From NCBI GenBank assembly GCA_029817715.1, contig JARUPY010000539.1:6609501-6673500 (forward strand): a DNA stretch of 64,000 nt, read 5' to 3'. This DNA is from Melastoma dodecandrum (lineage: Eukaryota > Streptophyta > Magnoliopsida > Myrtales > Melastomataceae). The notes beneath the pieces are model-generated. The model saw nothing but the letters and a program-made list of their open reading frames with translations. It was not told the DNA's origin and searched no databases. Position 1 is the stretch's first letter. Each line of letters opens with the position of its first letter. Shown here piece by piece: positions 47,797 through 59,019 of the stretch. Made by a program: the position numbers and the translations under genes.

Positions 47797-48203
47797 TCGT
47801 CTTGGAGCCTGTTAGGTAAAGTGTGTTCCACTAGCCTACGATCTAGCCCCGGCATTTCGGTGTAATCCCAAGCGAAACAATCTTTGAATTCCTCAAGTAC
47901 GCCCTTGATCGTATCAAAAAATTCTTTATTTATTGATAAACTAATGAAAAGATTCCTAGGAGAAGCCTCGCTTCCCAAATTAACACTGACCAAGGGGTCA
48001 CACGGAATCATCAAGGATTCACGACCGTTATCACCACCAAGACTAGTGGATACGGGGTTATTACAAGCATCAGGCGCTCTAAGCCCTGCTGAATTTATTG
48101 CTAGAGATGATGTAGGCTGGTCCCAGAAACGTCCTTCTTTATAAACTCGGAGTCGCTGGAGGACATCAGCGACTGTCGCATTCCTCTCTTCACTCTGGTC
48201 CAT
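47757..48203 (-). pseudogene. Tat protease-RT linker fragment
   Basis: Frame containing FFDTIKGVLEEFKDCFAWDY and EMPGLDRRLVEHTLPN, the conserved segment just upstream of RT in Tat elements. After LPN the frame departs from pol, which resumes as APRRMSREVTQ in another frame: a small indel separates the two. It overlaps the end of the preceding protease frame by 14 bases. Confidence 0.75.
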
Positions 48204-48847
48204 AAGTTCCTTCCTTCAGGAGTCTATCGGGCTCCAACTCCGCACCATGGTTCTGTTGGCTTTCCATGGCTCTTTCTTCTGCGTGGCCGTTTGTGCTTCC
48301 TTCAGCAGGTTTCTCCCCTGAATTGACTTCTTGCAGGACTTCCTCTATGTCCTTGTCAGTAAACTCATCTCCCCATCCTGTTGGAACAATCGGGCCAGAC
48401 TCTGGCTTGGGGTGTGACGTCCCATAGTCCACAATGTAGTCGAACTTTCCGGAAGGCTGGCCCAGGGGTCCCACTGTATGATCGCCCAGCTCGTATCGCT
48501 GATGCAGAGTAAGGTCTTTTACGATCTTGCTTGTCTCTGCGTACAAAACTCCTCTATCACAACAGGAATAACCATCAGCCTTAACAATCTCAACCTCAGA
48601 ATCAAGCCATAACATTAGTTCCCTACGTAAAGTAGATGGTATAGCAGCAGCTTTATGAAGCCAATCGCGACCAAGCAAGGCGTTGAAAGTGGGAATTATG
48701 TCTATGACAAAAAAAGGCAGTTTCTTTTTCCTGTCGACCCACACCTAAGTGTACCGAAAAGATTCCTAAGCATTCTGATTTCCTGCCATTGAATCCGCTT
48801 ACGGCTACATCCGTTTTTATCAGGTCACATGGCTTATATCCAAGCAT
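48190..48847 (-). pseudogene. Tat aspartic protease fragment lacking its active-site motif
   Basis: The C-terminal half of a retropepsin is visible: MLGYKPCDLIKTDVAVSGFN, then FVIDIIPTFNALLGRDWLHK. The preceding frame ends VVNRVLDYKRTAI where Tat proteases have RVLVD-G-A/S; the DG(A/S) catalytic triad is missing because about 20 bases are deleted near 48880. A frame change at about 48730-48750 further splits it. The element therefore cannot process its own polyprotein. Confidence 0.75.
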
Positions 48848-48848
48848 T

Positions 48849-50549
48849 TCAAACCTGGATAATGGCAGTACGTTTATAGTCCAAAACGCGGTTCACCACA
48901 GTGCCATCAAAGGTAGAAGTGATGTACAAGGAATGCATGTGTTGCTTCATACTATCTGATGGCTTCTTAAGCCAATGGAGTGGGAAACCCGATGGGTAAA
49001 TCAAGGGACGAGGAAGAGGTGGCTTACCTCTAGAAGCCTCTGAATTTTTCGCTTTGGCGAAGTCCATAGGCAAAGTGATAGCATTACAATTCACGATCAT
49101 CTCTTTGCTAGGATTAGCATCACTCGGGATCTCACTCCGAAGAGGAGTATAGTCGAAACTTGAGCCAGGCTCTTCTGAGTGGTCCGTAGACTCGTTGCAT
49201 TCAGCCTCCGCGTTTGGTTTCTTCACATAGAGTTGGGCATGCGGAGCGACCAATATTGGGGCAGGTCTAGGCCTTTTGGCGACGTGACTTAGACGTCTAT
49301 CTCTCCTTTTCCGGGTCTGTAGTGGTAAAGTTGTTCTACACACGGCTTTCTGCCAATATTTCGAAGGATTAGTCGCCTTCACCATTCTTGATTTCTTAGA
49401 ATCAATGGTGGCCTGACATACCTCTACGAAGTCCTTGACGAGTGGATCATATCCCACGACTGTTCGTGACGGTTCCTGTTTCATTTCTGGATTAAGTAAG
49501 GGGATCTGAGTACCTGTAGTCGCAGGGTGAGCTGGCTGGACCACGATCTCTCCATTTGCTGATAAGTCTACGAGCTTGAGAAAATAGCTCACGCAGCATG
49601 CCGTACAGAGTTGCGTGATCAGAATCCTATTTCGTCCGATCAGTTTACACTTCTGGCACAGCAACCTCTCATCCAAGAACTGAGCAATCGGTGGTCCCAT
49701 TTGGATTGCTTGGGCGTCCACTTTATGCGAGCCATACTTTGTCTTAGCTCCTTTCCTCTGTGCTTCATCGCCTCGCTGTGCCCTGTCAGTCGCACCTGCT
49801 AGCGGGTGCGATTCATGGGTGCGACCATCATTTTCCTGCTTAGCTTTGTGCTGGGTCAGCGGATTGTCGAACTCCAAATGTCGCCTGGAGCGTTCTTCAG
49901 CATGAGAGCGGTGTTCAAGAGTCCTTCCTCTACCATGAGGACCACCTCTGCCCCCTCGAATCGCTGCCCTACGTTCCTGACCCGTAGGGCTTTTGAATCC
50001 TCTTTGCAGATTATTTGGAGCAACCCGTGGTCCCGGGGAACCTAATCCCATCGCCACCTCCTCAAGTGGGGTTAGGTCATACCAGGCGTCGCCCTGATTG
50101 GCTTGCAGATACTTCCGAGAGGTGTTACACCTATCAGTAGTGTGTGTGTCATCCATGTGCCAACAGCAAAGATTCCCAGCAATTGCCTTGGCTGGGCAGG
50201 TAATTACCCCTTTATCAGCCAGTCTACGGAACAGGGCGTTTGCCACCATGGTCTCCCCAGAGGTATTTGTGTCCTACAGAGAGAAATCGTTGTCAGCCTC
50301 TATGAGATTTATGTCTACATCAGAAATGTCAAACATATGAATGGCGACTTCATCATCAAACGGTTTCTCGTCAACCATAGTGACTTCGTCGACTTTAGGA
50401 AAACATAACTCTTTTGCCTCTATGAGGTCTTGAATAATGTTCCTAAAGGATAAACAATCTTTAGTCGTATGTGTAAATGATCCATGCCACTTGCAAAAAT
50501 TCCTAGATTTGTCTCTATCTGTTTGGGGGGTCCTGTGGCCCGGTTTCAA
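48849..50549 (-). pseudogene. Tat gag C-terminal region with zinc knuckle-like motif and protease start
   Basis: This continues the gag frame after a TAG at 50565. FCKWHGSFTHTTKDC, a CxxH..HxxxxC zinc-knuckle-like motif common in Tat gags, is at about 50505-50460. A second in-frame TAG lies at 50274. The rest is a low-complexity, charged linker that reaches the first residues of the protease (LYITSTFDGTVVNRVL) near 48900. Both stops are in the same frame as gag. Confidence 0.75.
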
Positions 50550-50564
50550 CTTAATTCGTTTTCG

Positions 50565-52142
50565 CTAGAAGAGCCAGTCGAAAATCGCATCAGCTTTGTC
50601 CACATCAAAAGAGTACTTCCTTTCCTCCCCTGTTTTCTGGGATGCTTTCGCTTTGGAATTCCTCCGTGCTAAAGGCTCACAAACGGTGGCCTCCCCTTTT
50701 ATGAACTCAGCCATATCTACCTCAATAGTCTCTAGCTGATAGGTGCGCGTAGACTGGGCTTCTTCCAACAATAATTGATGGTACTCGGTCGCTCTCCTGG
50801 CGAGATCATAAAGGTCAGCAAACCTCTCTCCCTGTAACTTCTTTTTGACAGGGATGGATAAGGCATTTAATGCCACCATGAGTTGATCTCTTTCCGGAAT
50901 TGCTGGTCTACAGCGAAGCAGCGCTTTCCACAAGTGCATCAGAAAGTGCCCTGGATGCTCACCGGCGACTTGCTTCAAGCGCATCACCTGAAAAATCGAC
51001 AGGGGTGAGTCCAAGCGGGCAAATGCCTTCATAAAGTTACTTTGCATTTCTGCCCAAGATGCCACTGATCCAGGGGGGAGAGTAGCATACCATGTAAAGG
51101 CGTCTCCCGTGAGAGAATTTGGAAACAACTTTAGTTTCCAAAAATCATTAGCCGCAGCTTCCCCGAGTTGATGGGTGAATCGCGCTATATGCTCCAGAGG
51201 GGTCATCTCATCTTCGCCTGAGAAGCGGGTGAAATCAGGCACTCTGTACCCCCTGGGCAAAGGGAAATCCCTGTCAACGTATGCCGGATAAGGACTTCTG
51301 TAGAAGTTGGGATCGTCCTGTCTTACGACTCCAGGTACCATCTGTTCTAGCACTTGGGCTATCGTTTCCCTCAAATTTAATGGGGGTGGACGGTCAACCG
51401 GTTCTCGTACAGGGTCTTGACCCCATCTTTCTCCTGCGTAAGGCGTTCTTTCAACGCCCTTTGCTGGCACCGAGTCTACAGGGGCTTTAGCATAAAAACT
51501 TTCCATCCGGGATGGATCCCTTGCGCTTGGCAAGTCCCCTGGCGGAATTTCATCTATAGGAGCTTTTCCAGGTCGACGAGCGGAGACAGAAGGTACATGT
51601 CTGTTTGTCTCGCCTTGAGCTTCGCCGTACTCGTCTTCTGGATTTGCCGCGTAGACGGCATTTTGCCTCCATCCTGTGGGCGATCTAGAAGCTGGTCTAG
51701 AAGGAGATGTCACATCCCTTGATTCTGCAGGATATTGGTTATCACTATTCCAAGGATCATCTTTTTGGAACGAGACACTCCTTCTCTCGGTGCGCCGCGC
51801 ATCCCCCATAAAGGAGAATTCCCTGTCTACGGGGTTACTTCTTCCTGCGACAGCGCTGGGCCTATTTAAGGCACTGATTTGCTCTAGAATCCGAGTCATG
51901 TTGTTTTCCAGTCCAGATATTCGTCTGTCGACCAGATTTCTCATATCACTGAACTCTTTGTGAAATTCGAGTCTGGATATGAATTCGGAGGGTGTATGCG
52001 CTCCGAGATCAGTTTGACTGGCATTCGCCTGACTACTTAGAGTCACATCGCCCACGTTTGTGTTTCCTTCTGTGGGAACACCATCTCCATCTAATGGAGG
52101 TGGGGGACCTCGGTTAGTTCCGCTTCTGCTATTTTTTGCCAT
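50565..52142 (-). CDS. Tat retrotransposon gag (capsid)
   Basis: The first in-frame ATG after the 5' LTR is at 52142-52140 (MAKNSRSGTN); the open frame extends upstream into the LTR without a Met. The Retrotrans_gag core is present: VPDFTRFSGEDEMTPLEHI, DAFTWYATLPPGSVASWAEM, then ALNALSIPVKKKLQGERFAD. It would form the virus-like particle shell. It ends at a TAG (50565), after which the same frame continues with the zinc-knuckle region, so the stop is probably a mutation. Confidence 0.88.
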   Translation of the reverse strand: MAKNSRSGTNRGPPPPLDGDGVPTEGNTNVGDVTLSSQANASQTDLGAHTPSEFISRLEFHKEFSDMRNLVDRRISGLENNMTRILEQISALNRPSAVAGRSNPVDREFSFMGDARRTERRSVSFQKDDPWNSDNQYPAESRDVTSPSRPASRSPTGWRQNAVYAANPEDEYGEAQGETNRHVPSVSARRPGKAPIDEIPPGDLPSARDPSRMESFYAKAPVDSVPAKGVERTPYAGERWGQDPVREPVDRPPPLNLRETIAQVLEQMVPGVVRQDDPNFYRSPYPAYVDRDFPLPRGYRVPDFTRFSGEDEMTPLEHIARFTHQLGEAAANDFWKLKLFPNSLTGDAFTWYATLPPGSVASWAEMQSNFMKAFARLDSPLSIFQVMRLKQVAGEHPGHFLMHLWKALLRCRPAIPERDQLMVALNALSIPVKKKLQGERFADLYDLARRATEYHQLLLEEAQSTRTYQLETIEVDMAEFIKGEATVCEPLARRNSKAKASQKTGEERKYSFDVDKADAIFDWLF

Positions 52143-52191
52143 CAGCAAACGCGAAGTACTTTCTTCTCTCCCACTGTGATCGCCAAAGACG

Positions 52192-53252
52192 TGTTCACGT
52201 AGGAAACGGACCACGTCGGAAATATTTGGCAATTGGACTCACAGGGATTTGTATGTGGTCGCCAGAAAGATGAATTTCAATGATAAATAATACGACTGAT
52301 TACAAATTCGAAAATTTACAGAAGTAAACGAACGCTTACAGCCATAAAAAATGAATGAACACAGGGGTAGGGATGACGGAGGCGGTGTAGACTCACTGCT
52401 GGAGGTGCGACTGGAGATGACGTCACTGCTGACGCTGTAGACTCGTTGTCGCGAGACGCAGGCCCGGTGCTGACGTCGCTGCTGCCGTTGTAGACTCGGC
52501 ACAGTGCGCTGTAGACTTACGCCTCGTGAAGCAAAGTCTGGTGGATGTCGGGTGCGGGTGTCAAGGCTTCGGATGAACAACTTGGTGGCGGAGGGTCGTT
52601 GTCTCGGTTACGGTTGCTCGCCGGGACGGTGGAAGTGCTGGCGGAGGGTTGTTGCCCCGGTTACGGTTGCTCGCCGGGACGGTGGAAGTGCTGGTGGAAG
52701 GTTTGTCACCAAAGCTACGGTTGCTCACTCTGGTGTTGAAAATAATGACCAAATAACCCAGGCCGAGGTATCTACTAAAATCTAAGGGTGACGAGCAATG
52801 CAAAGCTTGTGTTTGGCTGATTGATCGTGTCCTTTCTAAGAAGAGTCTGTTCCCCTTTTATACTAAATCTCAATAGATCTTTGTACGCTGCACACGTCCC
52901 CGAAAAATCCCTTGAATCGTGGCTTGATCTTAACTCCTCTCCAGGGATCTCGGAGTTTGTTTTTCTTAGAGATTCTTCTAACCTCCATTTAGTGAGATCG
53001 TGTGTGGGACGTGTCCAGATGAGTTGTAAACTTAGCTCACACTCGTATTTTAAAAGGAGTTTTAGACTTAAGCTGTTACGGACTGATATTTTGGCTCAAT
53101 CGATGGGCTATAGACTTATCACAGGCCCAGGGTACCTTATAGCGCTAACATGTTGATGCGAGCTGTAGACTTAGCTCGAGCCCGCATCTTATATTGGGCT
53201 TTCCTGGGCCTGTAGACTTAGCATAGGCCCAAGATATTCCATAGTGTCAACA
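52192..53252 (-). repeat. 5' LTR of the Tat element
   Basis: Same length and structure as the 40391-41451 copy, with about 98% identity by eye. It contains the presumed promoter (TATAAAAGGGG, minus strand, at 52862-52852) that would drive gag-pol. Confidence 0.93.
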
Positions 53253-53342
53253 ACAGCGAATCGTGTCACAACAGCCGAGGAAACAACAAGGCCTGCCACG
53301 GCTGGTGTTCTCGGTCACGGCACTGGTGGATTGTCATAACTA
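53253..53342 (+). pseudogene. ZAT-type C2H2 zinc-finger pseudogene, 3' end
   Basis: Directly after the 5' LTR, one frame reads QQGLPRLVFSVTALVDCHN then TAA at 53340-53342. This matches the C-terminal signature of ZAT5-like proteins (VFSASPLVDCHY-like ends, recalled from the family). It completes the pseudogene whose 5' part ends at 40390. Joining the two leaves a frame difference, so the copy was or became broken in addition to the insertion. Confidence 0.75.
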
Positions 53343-55770
53343 AAACTTGAGTGGTCGGACCGATCACATAGTTTTTAATCATACAATAACCGGGCATTGA
53401 TTATTCCCAATTCTTTGTAAACAAAATTTGATAAAAAGAAAAAAAGAAAACCTATCCCCATAGGAAAAGGCAGCAGCTATTGTGATAATGTGACTTAGAT
53501 AGATACAGTTGGTCCTTAATATCAAAGGGAGTTCTGCAAATAAATAAAATTGGGTTTGAGTGCCACCCATGCTCCATATCCATATACACCCAGGTGAGAT
53601 GAGCCTATGTAAAAATTTGGCCATATAATTAGTCTGATTTGGAAAATTGGGCAAGACCTAATCTCCACTTACACAAGTGGGATTAATTAATTAATTAGAG
53701 ATCAAGATGAAATTTAGTTATCTGCTAAGCCTTCCCATGAGCATGAATTAATCTAACCCCAGGTGAAGCCACAAAGGCCCGATGTAGGCCCATAGGCATA
53801 GGAACTCATTGGGCCTAGGAGGGCCTGATAGATTGGGAAGATAAGAACGGGGAAGAGGTGCGGAGGAAGAAAACGCCCCCAGCTTTGTTTCCTAAACCCG
53901 CGAAATGTTTTTGTCACTAATTCTCGCTTTTACAAACAGTTCTTTTAAGAACTTATCCATTCGCGATTGTTGTTCTCTTCTCTCACGATATTGTTAGTTT
54001 TCGTTTTTTTTCTTTTTTTTTGGAAAAATCGCTTCTAGACGAAGTCCTAATCCCAAATATACAATGCAAATGATTTCCCAAATCTTGCGCATGGGAAAGG
54101 GTATAGATGTTATTAGAATATTACATTCTAACAGCGATTGACCCTTCTTAGAAAGAAAAAAATTCCTCATTATTTTCAATTTTGAAGGTCACTGTCTTAA
54201 AATGACAAATTATTTTGTGCACAAAAGTCATTAGCATTCATGAAAGCAGCTAGTCGTATGTTTGGCAATCTCTCCGTGCCTCCTGCATTCACCGCTGAAT
54301 CCCCAGCGAAAGACGCCACTTTTCGCCTCAACACCTTTGCACAGCCCTCAAGCTCCATCCGCCTACCTGCCGGGATGATGCTCAGAATAACAAACACAAA
54401 CTCTGGCAGCCCCCATAGTGAACTGGTCTGTCGTCAAATATGGAGAACTAAAAGCTCATCCTATCTTTCGGGGTCTCTCCCATGCACGACACCGTTAGCA
54501 GTAGAGTGTTCCGCTGGAGGGGGAAGACTCACCGGCAGCTTCCTGGGGTTGGCTACTCTGCCTGATTCTTCTGGGCATTGCTCGAGTAGCTTCAACAACA
54601 TTATTAACATCCTCCAGGAACATTCATTCCTTGGAACAAACGTTTACCAGAGCGCGGACGGTGAAATCTGCTGGCCCAAAATGAGGGCCCGATTAACATT
54701 AAATGGGCCGGGCCTAACGTCCCAAAAACTGGCGCCTCGATGCTGGCGGCCGCTTTTGACAAGGAGATCTTGATTGAACTATTTCCATATTCACACGTAA
54801 ATGTGGAACAATTACCTTTACGTTTGAACGAAGAAATAGAAATACACCCGCCCGGATGACTTTGGAATTTACAAAATTTCTTTTTTTTTTTCTTCTTTGG
54901 AGGGGATGATTGTAAGTTCGTTCCAATCGAGATGAAAAAGGGATGGAAAATTCTCGAAGAACCGATTTTTTCGGATCTTTGATTTACCACACCCGAGCGG
55001 TTTCTCTTTCTGTATTTTCACCAAAAGAGTTTAAAGAGTAAAAAAGACATGATCCATAAACATACAAACTGGAGTGTAATGAAATGATCACACACAGTGT
55101 TCAAGCTCCATAAAAGATTTGAGAGAAATCATCACAACCTTTGTTCTCTCTCTCTCTATCCTCGTCTCTCTGCCTTCCAATGCCTCCCTCCCCACCCGGG
55201 AACGGTTCCCTATTTCACCGCCCGAACGCCGAGGCATTTAACGATTATCAACCACTAACCAGGAACACCCAAGAAGAGAAGTTCTAATCTTTCCTTCGCT
55301 TTCGATCTCAATTCGATCATAGTGAGTCGACCCATTTCGCGGGGCAGTCGTTGTCCCTCCTCACCTTTTCGCTGAATTCATCCGATTTAATGAATCTACC
55401 AGGTTATTTTCCAGCGTTTCCTTTTTCTTCTTCTTTTTCTTGTGGTGTAAGTGTTTGTTGGTCTTTTCAATTGGGGTACGCTGTCTCTTGGTTTTGATTT
55501 TGTGGGAATTCTTTGGACTTGATGATTTTGTCAGGGGATGTGCGTTCTGGTTATCCAGTTGATGGAATCGGCGGGAGTTGCCCCTTTGGGAGAAGGCGTC
55601 GGTCTGGATTGTTGATGGCGGATTGTTTTGGCCACGCGGCGGAGGTTTTGGGAATGGTGGATTCGTGGGAGATTGTTTGAAGGGCTGCGATTGTTATTAC
55701 CCTTTCGGGGGAGGTAGTCGTAATTGGCGTGGGGCTGTCGGTGGTTGAATTTTTGTAGAGAGTAGGAAAG
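53343..55770. other. Intergenic region upstream of the RING gene
   Basis: No gene recognised. An open frame on the plus strand at 54240-54773 and one on the minus strand at 54397-54197 (VLRRKVASFAGDSAVNAGG) are GC-richer than their surroundings and may be a gene relic, but match no family I can name. 55140-55770 is CT-rich and is the likely leader of the RING gene, with a possible 5'UTR intron. Confidence 0.4.
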
Positions 55771-58700
55771 ATGGCTGATTTTCATTTGTTGCAGCAGAAA
55801 CCCGAATCTGCAAATGCACACCCTGGCTATGATAGCGGGTTGGAGGATTTTATGCGGGGCCACCTGGACGACTGTTTGTCGTTCACGTCTTGCAGCTCCC
55901 CCCATACGACTGATGTCGAGGATGAGGACGGTGGTGAGCAGTTGGTCAGGACTAGGCGTAGGTCTGGCCTGGACAGGGATGATTTGGCAGAGTCCTCGGC
56001 TGCACGCAGATGCCGCTCTCGGATTTTGAGCAGGTGGGCTGCGAGGCAGGCACAGGAGATGATTACTAATATTGAGCGGAGGAATAGGGATTCGGAGTTG
56101 ATGGCGTTGGCACGTTTGCATACGGTTTCGATGCTTGACTCATCGTTCTTGAGGGAGTCGCAGTCCCCTACTTCAGGGAGGCAGGGAAGTACGGAACGGC
56201 CGAGCACGAGGGCGTCTGCTATCTTACAGATGTGGCGGGAGTTGGAGGATGAGCAGTTGCTGAGTCCGGCTCATGAGAGGGTCAGGGAGAGGTTGAGGCG
56301 GCAAGAGAGGGTTGTTGAAAGTAATGTTGATATATCAGCTGGTAACTTTTCTGATAGTAGGATGAACCAGGGGAGAGCGGCGAGAGATGTTGCCGAGAAT
56401 GAAAATGACTATGGAACTTGGACACGCGATCAGATGGGATCAGAGAGTTACTGGAGGGACAACAATGAGTCTAGTAGGGAGCAGTCTCCCGATCTAGGTG
56501 AAACAGAAAGGGAGAGAGTGAGACATATAGCAAGGCGGTGGATGGAGAGTGCAGTCAGTGAGCGTTCCACTAATGTTTCTCGAAGAAGTAATAATGGTGG
56601 GGCGGAATGGCTGGGGGAAGGAGAGCGTGAAAGAGTGAGGATCATTCGGGAATGGGTGCAAATGACAAGTCAACAAAGAGGATTTCAGGGTACTCAAAGG
56701 GAAGATCAGGTGGCAGGACAAGGCGAGCAGGGCTCTCTGGTCCATGAAGCTGCTGTTGTAAACCAAGATGAAGGTCAGACCGAGCACAATCGCAGGGACA
56801 TGAGAAGGCTGCATGGTCGACAAGCGATGGTCGATCTACTCGTTAGGATTGGTAGGGAGAGGCAGAGAGAACTGGAGGGACTTTTGGAGCATCGAGCTGT
56901 CTCTGATTTCGCTCATCGCAACCGCATTCAGGTCCTTGCCTCGTATGCCTTATTTTTTTGTTAGAGATTAAAAGCAATGGACTATACTGGACTTATGCAA
57001 TGATCTCATCTGCTGGGACCTCATGTTCACATCCTCTGGAATTTTCATTCCTCCCTTTTCAGCCAAGAAATTTCAAGTTCATTATTCTTCATTTTCTTTC
57101 AGTCATTACTTCGTGGTAGATTCTTGAGAAATGAGACACCAGCCGAAACTGAAAGGCCACCATCTAATGCTGCCAGTGAATTAGTACAGCTAAGACAAAG
57201 ACACTCTGTTTCCAGTCTACGGTAAAACATTTCTTCTGGGTACATTATTCAATAAATGCCGTTGCTACAAGTTGCTATTCTTTCCTACAAGTTGCTACAA
57301 GTTGCTATTCTTTCTGCAGGGAAGGTTTGCGTCCCCAACTAGAAAATGTTGCCCCTGATCAGGTAAGAAGTCAGCCCGACACAAAATGTGACGGTGATTT
57401 CCATAACTTGTGGAATGACAGGACTTCTGTTGCTTAGCAGGAAATGAGCTTGGAAAACCAGGCTCTGCAACCAGTTGTTGTGGAAAGTAGTCGCAATCTT
57501 ATAGAAAATTCAGATAATGAAGTCAATGAAGTATTTTCGGAAAGGCATGTCCAAGAACATGCCAATCAAGGAGAGGCTGCAGCAGAAATCGATGCTCTAG
57601 ATGAGAATGCAGTTGGTCCCCAGTCCGATTTCGGTCCATTTATTGGTCTTGGTGGTGGAAATCCTGAAGATATGGATGGTCGGAATTGGCAAGACAATTC
57701 TGTTGATCCCCGGCGTAATCGGGATCATGTAAATAATGAGGAAGTAAACATATTACAGACCCAGGCAGCTCTTCGTGTGCCAATTTCTCGCGAGGCCCCT
57801 GGAAACTGGGGAGAAGGACCTTTGGGTCGTCGTAGAAATCTCCGCTCGATTCCTCTGAGACGGTACAGTAGGTTTAACCCTCCTGGCGATGATAACATGT
57901 ACAGTATGGAACTCAGGGAACTTTTGATCAGGTACTTCTTTCTTTGAACCTTGTGGTTTCAAAGTTTCCACCTCTTGACCTGTGAACTCTGTTCCCTTCC
58001 ATGGATGATGCTGTTTATGCTGCTTTGATTCAGACGAAGTGTTTCCAACCTTCTTCGGAGTGGGTTTCGTGAAAGTTTGGATCAACTAATACAATCGTAT
58101 GCGGAAAGGCAGGGTCGTGCTACGATTGACTGGGATCTTCACAGACGCTTGATGGCGCCCAGTCCTTCCAATCTGGAAGGGGAACAAGAACACCGTAGGA
58201 ATGACCAGACAGGGAATGACAATGGACCATCGATAGCTCTACCAACCCCACCAACTCCCCCGCCTCAGCCACTTTGGCAACAGGGTTTCCATCACAGGGG
58301 CTGGTCACGGCATAGCATCCATCGATCCGAAATCGTGAGTTCATGTCCTTTCCCAACTTACGTTGGTATCCTTTTATAAAGTTAAGCTACTACACGATGC
58401 GCGATGATGACTTATGTGGTGGCTCGGAGTCTTGACCGAGTTGATTAGAAATTTTAATTATCCGGAAATTTTCCTACAAGGAATGGGAGATGATGAACGA
58501 TCTCAGAGGAGAAATGGCGAGACTCCAGCAGGGCATGGGGCACATGCAGAGGATGCTGGAAGCCTGCATGGATATGCAACTCGAGTTGCAGCGCTCAGTA
58601 CGACAGGAGGTTTCTGCTGCTTTGAATCGTTCTGTAGGAGACAAAGGTGCGAGTAGTTACTGGGAAGACCTTCCAAAAATCGGGCAAAGCTTACCTTCTC

Positions 58701-59019
58701 AAACTCATATGGGTGTTGTCGCAGGGTCAGGACCGGAGACATCTGTTGACGGGTCCAACTGGGGTCTCGTGAGAAAAGGAACCTGTTGTGTGTGTTGTGA
58801 CAACAACATCGACTCCCTCTTGTACAGGTAAATCTCCTGGCGGGGAGGAATCACTCAGTGATGGCTCCCGTTCATTCTCTCATGCTTGTTCTGTCTTGCA
58901 GGTGTGGCCATATGTGCACCTGCTCAAAGTGTGCGAACGAGCTGGTACGCGGCGGAGGGAAGTGCCCGCTGTGTCGTGCTCCGATCGTAGAGGTGGTACG
59001 AGCTTACTCCATACTGTAA
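55771..59019 (+). CDS. RING-HC E3 ubiquitin ligase, seven exons
   Basis: Exons 55771-56931, 57103-57221, 57320-57362, 57441-57931, 58034-58334, 58481-58827, 58902-59019; phases close to give about 859 residues. The C terminus is a C3HC4 [24 protein letters not shown], then CSKCANEL and CPLCRAPI, ending VVRAYSIL. The middle of the RING is split by the last intron. The rest is long, charged and low in complexity, with repeated ERERVR.I.R.W segments (about residues 240-310) and a coiled-coil-like stretch before the RING ([20 protein letters not shown]). This is the layout of a small plant RING family (At5g04460/At2g27950-like, from memory). It would transfer ubiquitin from an E2; substrates are unknown. 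Confidence 0.92.

Larger units (their letters stand above)
40391..53252 (-). mobile_element. Tat-lineage Ty3/gypsy LTR retrotransposon, 12.9 kb, decayed
   Basis: Two 1061-bp LTRs (40391-41451 and 52192-53252) bound an internal region with gag and pol on the minus strand and an antisense ORF on the plus strand. Polymerase order is protease, RT, RNase H, archaeal-type second RNase H, integrase, which is diagnostic of the Tat clade. There is no chromodomain. The element sits inside the C-terminal codons of a ZAT pseudogene. Flanks are AACAGCAAGC on the left and ACAGCGAATC on the right; a 5-bp duplication (ACAGC) is possible but the left copy is offset by four bases. By manual comparison the LTRs differ at about 22 of 1061 positions, mostly transitions. 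Confidence 0.92.

Noticed and set aside
55827..56207. 126-codon minus-strand ORF
   Set aside because: Antisense shadow of RING gene exon 1.
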